Below, in pieces: positions 1 through 9,618 of a stretch of 64,000 nucleotides of DNA (position 1 is the stretch's first letter; each line of letters opens with the position of its first letter). The position numbers and the translations under genes are program-made. The stretch is from Entoloma clypeatum (Eukaryota > Basidiomycota > Agaricomycetes > Agaricales > Entolomataceae). The notes below the pieces were generated by a model that was not told the DNA's origin, did no database searches, and saw nothing but the letters and a program-made list of their open reading frames with translations. The stretch covers positions 3,906,001 through 3,970,000 of the forward strand of contig OY751489.1 in NCBI GenBank assembly GCA_963565915.1. Reading direction: 5' to 3'.

Positions 1-3000
1 TGATCCGATGACGGATTGGTACGTGGATCTGAGTTCTGCATTGGGTTCATCTTCAGACTTCATGGGTTTGTAGCCTGTCGGGAGTGGGGTATGGGTGGCA
101 TTGGATTCGCTCATCCCCATTCGTGCGAGAATTTTCTCAAGGTAAGGTACTTGATCAATGAAGATCTTCTTCCCACGTTGCCTTATTTGGATTGAGAGAA
201 ATTCTTTCGGTTCCCCATTAGACACTAGGTGGCCTAGGTCCCTACATTCCCATGTTGTCATGAAGGCCTTCTTCTTTTCCAGCGTGTATTCCCGGTTTGT
301 GCCGAGAAAAGCAGAGTCATCGACATAAATGACAGCGATTACAGTTTCCCCTTTGGTACTTGTGTGAATGAAAACTCCCACATCGGAGTGAAGCCTGACA
401 AAACCGAGCTTTTTCATGGAGGAATCGAGTTCCCTCCACCAGGCTAATGCGGACTGCTTAAGTCCGTATAGGGCTTTGTATAGTCGGTACATGAAGTGTT
501 CTTTCCCTTTTACTATGTAGCCCTCAGGCTGTCGCATGTAAATTACCTCACGGAGTGTTCCATAGAGGAAGGCTGATGAGACGTTTAAGAATGTCATGAA
601 CCACCCTTCAAGGGCTGTCAATGCCAGAATTAACCACACAGTCTTGTACCTCACTACCAGTGAGAAGATCTGATCGAAATTGATCCCTTCTACCTGTGAG
701 AAGCCTTTTGCAACAAGGCGCGCTTTCAGGCGGCCGTCGGATTTTTCATTGTAAACCCATTTGTTCCTTAGAGCCTTCCTCCCTGCAGGTAGGGGTACTA
801 ACTCTGTGATCACCCCGCGGCTTTTGAGCATGTCTAGCTCTTTTTGTTCTGCCGCATACCAATCTTCTTTGTTCGGAAGAGAGTATATATCTTTGTGTGA
901 CATTTCGATGATGCCCACTTGGATAGAGATTGCCTCCATTAGGAGATTGTTCATCCATGCTGTTTGACCGCCTAATCTATGTCTTCGATCCATTTTTTCA
1001 AGATCAGAAGCAGGGGTGTCTTCCCCATAGATGCTACCTGGCATTCTCCAAACTTGTCGTTCCCTGATCGGTCGATCTGGTACTTGTTCGGGCTCCGGAG
1101 TGGGTACTCGTGGCTCGTCATCGGGCTCGCTATGCGGCAAATCATCATCTGATTCAGGGTGATCCTGTACAGTAGGAACAGGGTCATGAGGTGTTTTGTT
1201 ATGACTGTCATTGTCATCATTTCCGGGGATGAGGTCCTCAAACTCATCAGCCGGTTCTGGGTTTTCCATTTCTGGATGGTTTTCTGGCAAAGGGTCGATG
1301 TGGCATCTAGGGTACTTGCTCTCATCAAAGATCGCTTTCCAACCCATGAAAATCATATTGGTCTCAGGATCCATGAAACAGTATCCTTTGACTCCTGGTT
1401 TTGATCCGAGATAAATCATCAATCGTGATCTGGATTCCAGGGAGTTTCTCCGTTTTTCTTTTGGGATATATACATATGCCTGGCATCCGAAGACTCTGAC
1501 ACTTGACATGTCGGGGATCTCATTAGTCACCCTGAAGTAAGGGGTTTTCCATTCAAGACGCTGCATGGGTGTTCTGTTGTAGAGGAACACTGCATGTTCC
1601 AAACAGAATTCCCACCACATAGGTGGTAAACACACGTCGAAGCGCAAGGCCTGAGATTTTTCCCATAGAGTCCGATTGATCCTCTCTGCTCTACCATTCT
1701 GCTGATGCTGATATGGGAGCGTGATGTCGATCAGAATTCCATGATCGGCAAGTACATCCTTGTATTCGTCGAACTCTCCACCACCATCAACTCGCCACTT
1801 TTTAGGAGTAGCAGCAAACTGATTCTGGATCATTGCAAGAAATTGTCTTAGTGCCGTAATGGCATCAGACTTCTTTCTAAGCAAGACGACCCAGACATGG
1901 GATGAAAAGTCGTCCAAAAACGTAAGGAAATATTTGTATTTATGGTAAGATGCCGTGGATATCTGTTTAAGATCGGAGTGGATAAGATCGAAGGTTTCGG
2001 TTGCCCTTGTCATTGAATTGGGGTATGATTGATTCGGCATTTTCCCTTTGAGGCAACCTGTACAACTTTCCTGTGATTTCTCACGTACTAGTGTCTCAGG
2101 TACCCCTTTGGTACTGGTGGGAATCTTTCGAAGTGCTTGATCGTTTGGGTGACCAAGACGCTTGTGCCATGTTTCAACAGTAATTTCACTTGAGATCGCA
2201 TGGATCTGGTCATAGCGTATTTCAGTGTCTAACCAGTAAATGGTTTGACCAAGGATGTGGGGCAAAAACTGGATTTTGTTCAGCCCTTTGGAGATGTTGA
2301 TTTCTCCACAAGTCCTGTCTACTTTGTAACCATGGTTAAGGAAGACACCTAGGGACAATAGGTGTGTGTCCATGTCTGGAATGTAGAATACCAGTCTGAG
2401 AAGATGGGTTTTAATTTCCCCATTCAGGGTATGCCGTACTGGAACGGCCCCAACTCCTAATATTTCCAGTTTCTTCCCTTTAGCTGCAGTTTGGACAAAT
2501 CGCTTGACCGTGAGAGGTCTATAGTATGTGAAGTCTTTAAACTCATAGGTGAAGTGTAACGAGGCGCCGGAGTCTAATATCCATTGCGCGCGTTCTTTTT
2601 CCTTACAGTGTGTACAAGAGGCGAAATGTTTAATATATTTTTTGTGTAGATCACTGCTGAAGTGATCTATGCACTCTGTAGTGGTACTAGCTAATATTTT
2701 ATACATCTGTTGAGAGGCATAATTAGCTTTCCGCATTTGGTAAGGTTTAAGAGAAGGGTTTGACGGACCGTCAAGTTCTATCTTGTAGTCAAATTCATCC
2801 GGCCCCATCCGTTCCTGGTCAATGTCCATCATCTTCAGTGATTGGTCTAACGGTGGAGTAACTCGACACTGTTTTGCCAGCCTCTCATCGATGTCTGGGA
2901 TGATGGTGTCCAAGATGCGAAGATTTGACCCAGAGGGTTGTGCGCCGATTTCTCGGGCGAGCTTTTGCACCCTCTCGTTCTTTTTCCACACAGACGGCTT

Positions 3001-3054
3001 TCCGGAAGGAAGCCCGGTGTACTGGGAAGGAGGCGGGTTCATGCTTTGCAGGAG
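1..3054 (-). pseudogene. Copia pol: protease, integrase, reverse transcriptase (partial)
   Basis: The minus-strand frame appears continuous by eye. It shows a C-x2-C pair, then an aspartic protease motif (ILDSGASLHF), then the GAG-pre-integrase zinc motif (HKRLGHPN with a downstream CTGC) near 2,040-2,180. The integrase core follows: Asp in IHSDLK, Asp in VDGGGEFDEY, Glu in QNGRAERIN, roughly 1,980-1,670. An acidic linker near 1,100-1,300 leads to RT with YGLKQSALAW (about 440-475) and the catalytic YVDD box at 318-329. It is scored as a pseudogene because the upstream gag frame is broken. The C-terminus is outside the window. Confidence 0.82.
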
Positions 3055-4152
3055 TCACTGCATCTTTTCCGACTCGGGTTGTACAGTAAAAGAGGTCCTT
3101 CCGCGACCGGTTACAGTGGTGAAGGAGTGTACATGATGAGGTGGGAGAGGGCAAGGGGCATGTTGACGAGGAGGAAGGGGACAAGGAGCAGGATGACGAG
3201 GGGCTTGCTCAATGGCTGGTGCAATAAACTCCACCATTTCCTCAGCTTGGTCGGAGTCGTTTTCTGTGTTGTTGGCATGCTTCTTCTGGTTGCGCCAGCG
3301 TCCTTTTCCCTTCTTCTTTTCAGAAGCGGTACTTGGGTCGGTCGAGTTAGTCTGCTCGTTAGTGTTGTTACGCAAGGTACTCGGCGCTGTCTGCTTTTCC
3401 CATTTGGGGTCTTGCCCCTTTCGCTTAGTCCCGGAGATTTTCCGGGCCTGCTGGTTGGACGCCTGAGTAGACCCTATCGCATACTTGCACCTGTATTCTG
3501 ACACGATGCTGTCGGTGACGGCCTGCCATGTGAAGTCATCGGCGTCGTAGACCTGAAAGAGGGCGGTGGAGAGAGATGACCAAGCATCAGGAATGGCACT
3601 TGCCAAGATCATGGCCTACATCAGATCAGGCACAATGAATTTTGAGTCGCTGAGACGAGTGAAGAGTGATCCAAGGCGCTCGATTTCCAGCACAGGGTCC
3701 CGACCAGACAGTTTGAAGGAGGCTGCGGCTTTGAAATCACCAAATATGGTGGCGGGGGAGACCTTTGAATATGCGTCCTTTAATGATGTCCAGGCTTCTT
3801 TTGAGGACTTGGCGTCCTTGATGTGCCTCCTCATTGCCTCGGAGACTTTGAGGCGGATGGAGCCTAGGGCCATGTCGTCGTCCCTGATCCAGGTCTTCCT
3901 TTCCTTGTGGAAGGCGGGTTGGTCGACGGTAGTGGTGATCACCGGAGGTTGAGTCGCAGACATCAAGGTGGCAGAGGCAGGGGTGAAGACCGTGACCGTA
4001 AAGTCGGCGATGTCAGGACGCTCAATGTCGCCAGATACGATGCGCCAGACTCCTTGATGGAGGAGATAGGACTTCATTTTCTCAGCCCAGCTTTGGTAGT
4101 TGATACCGTCGAAGACGGTGATGGAGTCAAGTGTGGAGCGAAAGGTAGACAT
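3055..4152 (-). pseudogene. Copia gag, interrupted by TAG and TGA
   Basis: The first ATG of the gag frame is at 4,152 (MSTFRSTLDSITVFDG). The 5' half resembles copia gag with the NYQSW and KSSKEAWTSL blocks of the UBN2/retrotran-gag type. An amber TAG at 3,613-3,615 interrupts the frame, which then continues to a TGA at about 3,055 before entering pol. The TAG sits where CAG would restore the frame, so a C-to-T change is plausible. The C-terminal half is basic and Pro/Gln-rich with a Lys-rich stretch. Function would be the virus-like particle shell; this copy probably cannot make it. Confidence 0.75.
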
Positions 4153-4189
4153 TTTTAATAAATCTAAAAGGAGTTCTCCCAATCAGTGA

Positions 4190-4813
4190 TGTTCTTTGTG
4201 AATTTGATTTTTAGAGAAAACAAATAAATGATTCCTCATAACATATTCCCTTTTAGGAATAGCGGTTGTGGGAAAAACCCTTTTTGTCAGAAGTGTGTGA
4301 GGTACGATCAATGTTTCCACATGATGTGTACTAAGTCAATCCCCTTAGGGACGCTTCATGACAGGTACTTGTCGTAATGACGTTCCCAGGTTCATGTGTG
4401 AAGAAGTATGACTCAGAACCTAGATCTTGCGATTGGTTCTCCTGTCAATCAGGGTAGAGTGGGCAGGTACTTGCTGTTGCCAGCGTTCCCAAGTCCCTCT
4501 GCTATCTGGGGCCCATAACCTGTTGAAGTTCCACCTGGGTGCTAGCCACAGGCGTACTGAGCAACACAGCTACAGTGTGGAAGTACTCTACTTAACCGTT
4601 CTAGCCACTTACATGGTTTGGGAGGGTGAGGCTGGTGAGAGCGGTTGAGGCTGATGAGAGCGATGGAGCTGGTTAAGAGTCAAGAGACAACTTATTGATA
4701 TTGACAGTTTCCTGGTCTTATATACTGTACTACTGTTTGTACCAACCAAATAAGTATGTAATCAAAGATGTGTAAATGGTCATGTGATGTAATCTAATCT
4801 AATCTAATCTACA
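4190..4813 (-). repeat. Putative 5' LTR of the copia element
   Basis: The stretch between gag and unrelated flanking sequence begins TGTTC and ends CTACA on the plus strand, so it has TG...CA ends. A TATATAAG box near 4,715-4,725 on the minus strand points toward gag. A (TAATC)n microsatellite lies at the outer end, 4,790-4,811. The partner LTR is outside the window, so both boundaries are inferred. Confidence 0.45.
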
Positions 4814-4902
4814 TGATGGAAAAGTTTCAACAAAAGTGGATGTCTCCGTGCTTTTTGACCAAGTTCCGAAGGCTCTTCCATAGGACCTCTGCATCTGGAA
4901 AC

Positions 4903-5232
4903 TCATGTGATTTTCCAGTCTATAGACTTTGTCAGTATGCACCGAGACGACATATCATGCACACCTACCACATCTGTAGCCTCATCCTCATCACTATCAT
5001 CCAAAAATGCATCTCCGGCAGAATTGTCTTGTATCTTCTTCATGGGTGGCTCTTCACCCTTCTGGTGCTCACACTTTTGCTTGGTATGTATCCAGTTTTG
5101 TTCACGGCACCTCTCGCAGGTCTTATATTTGCTATTTTCCAGGAGAAGTTGGCTACACTTCGACTGGGAGCATTCGCGGGCTGGGGATGGGCTATCCATG
5201 GGGGGGAGTAGAAATTGAATTTCATTTGCCAA
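4903..5232 (-). CDS. Hypothetical short Cys-rich protein, 109 aa
   Basis: This is an ATG-initiated ORF whose N-terminal third has a C-x4-C pair followed by a YKTCERC motif and a basic stretch ending in a further Cys (HTKQKCEHQK). It then becomes acidic (DDSDEDEATD). Short CxxC proteins of this general look occur among uncharacterised mushroom proteins, but I cannot assign a family. The copia LTR lies only about 90 bp downstream, so the gene may have been truncated by that insertion. A perfect palindrome containing two CACGTG cores is about 110 bp upstream of the ATG. Confidence 0.35.
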   Translation of the reverse strand: MANEIQFLLPPMDSPSPARECSQSKCSQLLLENSKYKTCERCREQNWIHTKQKCEHQKGEEPPMKKIQDNSAGDAFLDDSDEDEATDVVGVHDMSSRCILTKSIDWKIT

Positions 5233-5342
5233 AACATGAAAATCCTATTCTACATTTTTCATTGTTCCTCCAAGAATTCACTGGCCAGCTTTTCTGGCCA
5301 AAGCACGATGCGCCACACATCGCAAAAGGCAATGACGAGCAC

Positions 5343-5362
5343 TGCACGTGATATCACGTGCA
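5343..5362. promoter_or_regulatory. 20-bp perfect palindrome with two CACGTG E-boxes
   Basis: TGCACGTGATATCACGTGCA is its own reverse complement and holds two CACGTG cores separated by ATAT. CACGTG is the core bound by bHLH factors in fungi. It lies upstream of the minus-strand ORF that starts at 5,232. A regulatory role is inferred from position and symmetry only. Confidence 0.4.
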
Positions 5363-5784
5363 TGTCAGGAGGGTGGGTGAGGTGGGGGATTTATCCACTT
5401 ATCCTGAATGGCTTACGACGTTTTGGCGGGTGGGAAAGTCTGACCTGTAAGCCGCCGAGCGATCACCGATCGATCAAGGGTCCCGGCAGGGTCTGATGTG
5501 ATGGGACCCTGATTACATCAGACACGCGGCGCGTCGTTCCGTCTGTCGCGCTGGCAGCGCGCGCGCACTTCGTGCCCCTCGTGCTCGGGGAGGGGTCTGA
5601 TTTGAGGCAGGGGGAGGAGGAGGAGGGGGGGGTTGGGGGTTGTCACACATCATGTAAGAAATAAACAAAAAAAATGATATTTTTATTTCTAAGTAACACA
5701 AAAAAATCGGCGACGGGGGGAAGGCTGGCGGCGTTGGGCAACTGGATGGGTAAGGGTCGAGGGAAAAGGACAAGGTGGTGGTGG

Positions 5785-6030
5785 ACGCTGTTGGGCGTGA
5801 GAGAGAAGGCCGTTGGAAGGCCGTTGGGCGTGAGTGGCGATGAGAGGACGCTGTGGGCATGAGGAACGCCGTTTGGCGTGAATAGACACCGTTGGGCGGG
5901 AGGAGAAGGCTGTTGGGCACAAGAGGACGCCGTTGGGCGTGAGCAGAGATGAGGGGACGCCGTTGCGGCAAGAGGGACGACGTTGGGTGTGATTGGGCAC
6001 CAGAGGAGGCCGTTGGAACGGCAGAGGAGG
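5785..6030. repeat. Degenerate ~20-bp tandem repeat (GCCGTTGGGCGTGAG-like)
   Basis: At least ten loosely spaced units share a core close to GCCGTTGGGCGTGAG followed by GAGGAC-like spacers, at about 5,790, 5,819, 5,848, 5,866, 5,887, 5,907, 5,927, 5,957 and 5,977. Unit length varies from about 18 to 30 bp. GC content is much higher than in the AT-rich tract just before it. ORFs across this tract on both strands are by-products of the repeat. Confidence 0.7.
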
Positions 6031-6169
6031 GAAAGGGGGAGTGGTGAGTGAAAGGAGGTGCAGGTAAGCATTACATACCTCCGGGACACCCCTCGCTGCC
6101 CCCATGGCGGTGCCCTGAGCCCCAAGCCGCCCAGCACCCCTCCTCCGACATGCTGCGATCGTTGACCCA

Positions 6170-6335
6170 CGATCGTGCATCCCCGAACGGGCTCCTCGTT
6201 CGAGCCATTCCATGATCGTGGACGCCCGATCGTGGCACCCGTTCGTGCATCCCCCCATTCGTGGCACCCGTTCGCGGCTACCCGTTCGTGCATCCCCCGC
6301 TCGTGGCACCCGTTCGGTGGCGTTCGGTGGTGTTG
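6170..6335. repeat. GC-rich micro-repeat of CCCGTTCGTGCATCC / CGTGGCACCCGTTCG words
   Basis: The words CGTTCGTGCATCCCCC and TCGTGGCACCCGTTCG alternate several times, with partial variants near 6,175 and 6,215. The spacing is irregular and there is no plausible coding product. It is a low-complexity, rapidly evolving tract that adjoins the GCCGTTGGG repeat. Confidence 0.6.
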
Positions 6336-6489
6336 GGTTCTAGGTTTGCGTTCGGGGGGCTCTCACAGCCGTCGTTGCTGCTCTTCGTGCTGGGCGGTGT
6401 CACGGATGGCTGGGTTCGGGGCGAGGTTCATGGTGGTGGCAAGGGAGAATGTCGTGTCATGTCGTGGCAGCGCTGTGACATGTTAGTGA

Positions 6490-7090
6490 TGTGATTGATT
6501 TGATGGCAGATATAACAAGGCTCACCTGGTTCAACTGGATAAGGCGAGCTGCAAAGGATAAGGAAGGATAAAATGCTTATCTGGGTTCGACTTACACAAC
6601 AAGCTGCTTGACTTACGGTTTGACTTAAGGCTTGACTTACGATGAGCCGACCTCAGGGTACAGATCCCAACATTTCACGGCATCCCATCAAACCGAAATC
6701 GGCTAACCTTCCATCAATCCCGCTAGCTCCGAAAAGCAAAACTCACCATATCAAGGTAGGTGCGAGAGACCCCCAAACAAACCCCGGAGAGCAGAGAATT
6801 TGGAAGTCTCTATCACATTCCGAGTTTTTATTTTGGGGTACAGAGGGTACGTTTTTTATATATGTTTTTTTATATACTTTTTTTTTTGATGAACGAATTT
6901 GGTTGCCATCAAACACCCATCACGGCAACCCTTTCCGCTCATCATCCAACCCTCTGCGGCAACCAGATCCCCCGAACGAGGCATCACGATCCCCCCGTAA
7001 GTTCGACCAAATAACTGTACTTATCCTGTTTTTCGGCGCGCTCTGCATACTTATCTTTCGCCGCCAGGATTGTTCTTAGGACAGGACAAT
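6490..7090. other. Gene-free stretch
   Basis: There is no convincing coding sequence. A short run at 6,588-6,640 repeats the word TTGACTTACG with small changes. A T-rich tract lies at 6,850-6,890. Nothing else is recognisable. Confidence 0.5.
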
Positions 7091-7149
7091 ACTGACCTCT
7101 GGTGGATTCTATGGACGTCGTACAAAAACTCGGATACAAGACACGGGTC

Positions 7150-7400
7150 CCAGATCTCCATCTAAACCTCGGTGACACAGGAAGCCCGAGCGTCGATGAA
7201 GATTCGCACATCATCCGTCCACCGTATCTGAGGTGCGAAATTGGACCTCACCGAGTTACTAAGTACAGGCAAGCACGCTACACATTCACATTTTACACGT
7301 CGACCTCGACATGCGACCAACTGCGAAAATGTCATGTACTTATGCTATGTGGGCGGTGGCCTGTACCAACTCCTTGACCCCTTGGGTTCGTGGTTACCGG
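7150..7400. repeat. Unassigned repeat X, copy 1
   Basis: This segment aligns by eye with 7,690-7,960 and with 19,690-19,880. Shared landmarks in order are GAAGCCCGAGCG, GG(A/G)CCTCACCGAG, an ACGTCGACCTC block and GTGGCCTGTACCA. It has no clear ORF common to the copies and no terminal repeats that I could recognise. Confidence 0.55.
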
Positions 7401-7689
7401 TTACACGTTACAGCTAAATTCATACCGTTGGGCCGTCCAAGGACAAAATAATGTACAGCGGAGTCGAGTAGAGGAAATGGAAGTTGGATCTCATTGGCAG
7501 GAATCGGACGGACGCGTAGTAACCGAGGTGGTAAGTCTCGCCGTCGCCCCCTGAAACCTAGCATGCACAGGAGTCACTGTGTGAGTTGCCGTTCAATGCA
7601 AATTCAAACACCTCAATCAGAACCAGCGGATTCTGTGAGCTCTGCCTGCAGTGCTGTTGTACACCTCAGTTTAAACCTCGGCGGCAGAG

Positions 7690-7960
7690 AGCTGGAGCCC
7701 ACCTGCAGGGAAGCCCGAGCGGCGACATGTCGCTTGAAATTCACACGTCGTCCGCCCACCGTGGCAAGATATCTACCCGATTCGGTGCGCGAGTTGGGCC
7801 TCACCGAGCTACCACAGACAAGCGCGCTACACAACCACATTGCAGACGTCGACCTCAGTGTGCAGTCGATTGTAAGAAGGCTATGCTCAATAGAGACGTG
7901 GCCTGTACCAGCTCCATTGACCCATGTCATGTGAGCCTGGCCTTTGATCGTGGATAACGT
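7690..7960. repeat. Unassigned repeat X, copy 2
   Basis: A diverged direct copy of 7,150-7,400, about 510 bp downstream. It is followed directly by a rif1-derived fragment near 7,990. The copy near 19,690 is likewise followed by a rif1 fragment, which suggests that X and rif1 sequence were duplicated together. Confidence 0.55.
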
Positions 7961-7989
7961 TAACGCGTTTACGGCCAGTGCAGGCGGTC

Positions 7990-8225
7990 CCTGGGAAGTC
8001 CTCCGATTCTTCGGCGGGGGCAGAAGCACCCTCTGAGCCGGTTCTCATTCCTCCTTAGTCCAACATCAGAATCCACCAGTGCTTTACCCACAAAGGTGCC
8101 CCTGTGCTTCCGCAGGGGCTGGAACAGCAGCCACGACGGTTCGACGCGGGAACGTTATCAACTCCCTGAGTGAGACTTTCTCGATGCCCTCCTCAGCCGG
8201 ACGCGTTGTTCGAGTATATGCGGGT
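7990..8225 (-). pseudogene. rif1 exon-1 fragment, degenerate
   Basis: It matches the plus-strand sequence of rif1 exon 1 around 18,275-18,550 in the same orientation. Shared blocks include the GGCAGAA..CCCTCTGAGCC stretch, GCTTTACCCA, GGCTGGAA(A/C)AGC and CTCAGCCGGACGCGTT. The frame is destroyed by indels. It is the left half of a composite remnant whose right half lies in the opposite orientation. Confidence 0.7.
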
Positions 8226-8234
8226 AGTTTTTTC

Positions 8235-9310
8235 TTCTGTTACTCGTTGGGAACTGACTTTTTCTCTTTGTGGTCTGTTAGATTGCTCCCCTCTATCAGA
8301 TTATCCTGGTGTGCAGACAGGAGCCGCCCTGGGAGGCAAGCAGATGAGTACGCAGTTACAAATAATACTGAAAGACAATAAGATAGTTACCTGGTTACTT
8401 CAAGACAGTCCGACAAAAAGGAAATAAACGGCGCCCTCGATCACATCCACCTACCGCCAGAACTAACACCACGACCGCCCCCACCGCCACCATCATGTTG
8501 CGTCCTTCATGCTCCGGATTTCAGCTGGTGCCAGCGTCGTGGGCGGTTCGGAGTCCAAGTTGGACTGCCCAGACTCGTCTGCAGAATGGACGATGACTCG
8601 CCCGTCGACACTGACGATGCCTGAGACTGGTTCGCGTGCCTCGTTCGCTTCTTCGGCCACGGCAACTGTGGGGACTCCGCCGAGGCCGCGTAACTTAAAG
8701 CTGGCCGTGAGCTTCAGTTCCTTAACTCGTCGCACCCACAAAAACCGCGGAAGATACCTGGCGAACGTATGTCCCGGAGTGATGGGACGTCGCCGAGCAA
8801 GGGGAGGAACTTGGAGTTGGAGGAGAACAAGGAGAATGAGCGGCGGATTGTGTGGGACTTGTCGGCTAGGTGTCGGTTGCGGAGGACATAGAGGTGTAAG
8901 GTAGTTGGAGTGGGAAGACGCTTGAAAAGTTCGATAGTGTGGGGAACGGCCGTGGCCATTGGGAAAGGGCAGGCAGGTGGCGGAGATTGTGGATGATAGC
9001 GAGGATGGCGATGGCAATGCGGAGGACGAAAGCGTCTGCTGCTACTGTTGCAAATCTGTACGCCAGGTGCATCGGTATTCCCTCGCCGCCTGCACTTGCC
9101 CCTTTGGAAGATCGACGAGAGGAACAGCCACAGCCGCCGAGGAGGAGGCGGAAACGGGTGTTCATGGACGCTATGAAGGTTCCGAGTCTGCACGAGGTGT
9201 ATGGGTATATATAGCTCGGCGTTGCGTATATCTGGCCGCTCGGCGAGCTTTGATTCTGGGCTGAAGATGCGCACGTCGCGCTCTTTCTCTGCGTGTTTCT
9301 GCATCTTCTG
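8235..9310 (+). pseudogene. Inverted rif1 fragment including intron 5 and exon 6 sequence
   Basis: Reading on the plus strand, 8,245-8,330 matches the end of rif1 intron 5 and the start of exon 6 (TTGGGAACTGACTTT, then TAGATTG(C/T)TCCCCTCTA). Further right, translated pieces match Rif1: FQLVPASW, MTRPSTLTMPETGSRASFAS, KRVFMDAMKVPSLHEVYGY and SASFDSGLKMRTSR. Because intron sequence is present this is a DNA-level duplication, not a retrocopy. Frameshifts and deletions make it non-functional. It is inverted relative to the functional gene and to the adjoining fragment at 7,990-8,225. Confidence 0.8.
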
Positions 9311-9618
9311 TCGGGTATCGGGGTCACATGGTATGCAAAGATACATGCAAACCACTGTAATTAAACCGAATTTTCGACGACGCCGAAAACTCACTGGCAT
9401 AGATATTATCTATTTGATGGAAGAAGGAAAAACATGGCCGCAGCAAAACAGGTAAACAACAAAAGAATGCAGCCAACCAGAAGAGATCAAGCAAGGACAG
9501 GCTCGAGCGCTTGAAGGAGAGTTTGGGTCCACATACTATGCTGCCGCCATTTGCTTGTTGAATCAGCGCGCACATTTGGTCCGAGGTAGAAATCACACCT
9601 CGCACCGACAACGTAAAC

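Larger units (their letters stand above)
1..4813 (-). mobile_element. Ty1/copia LTR retrotransposon, 5' part, cut by window edge
   Basis: Read on the minus strand, the order is LTR, gag, protease, integrase, reverse transcriptase, which is the copia order with integrase before RT. The element runs off the left edge inside RT, so RNase H and the 3' LTR are not visible. Gag carries an in-frame TAG and a later TGA, so this copy looks defective. A short Cys-rich ORF lies immediately outside its 5' LTR. The superfamily call rests on domain order and motifs. No target duplication can be checked. Confidence 0.88.

Noticed and set aside
4183..4190. tRNA primer-binding site next to the copia LTR
   Set aside because: I could not match the sequence after the LTR to a specific tRNA 3' end or half-tRNA with confidence.
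5785..6030. Possible CRISPR-like array
   Set aside because: The repeats are degenerate, the spacing is irregular and the genome is eukaryotic.
5513..6309. 150-216 codon minus-strand ORFs with repeated PNGV and PTAF words
   Set aside because: They are translations of the GCCGTTGGGCGTGAG micro-repeat in several frames and do not form a plausible protein.
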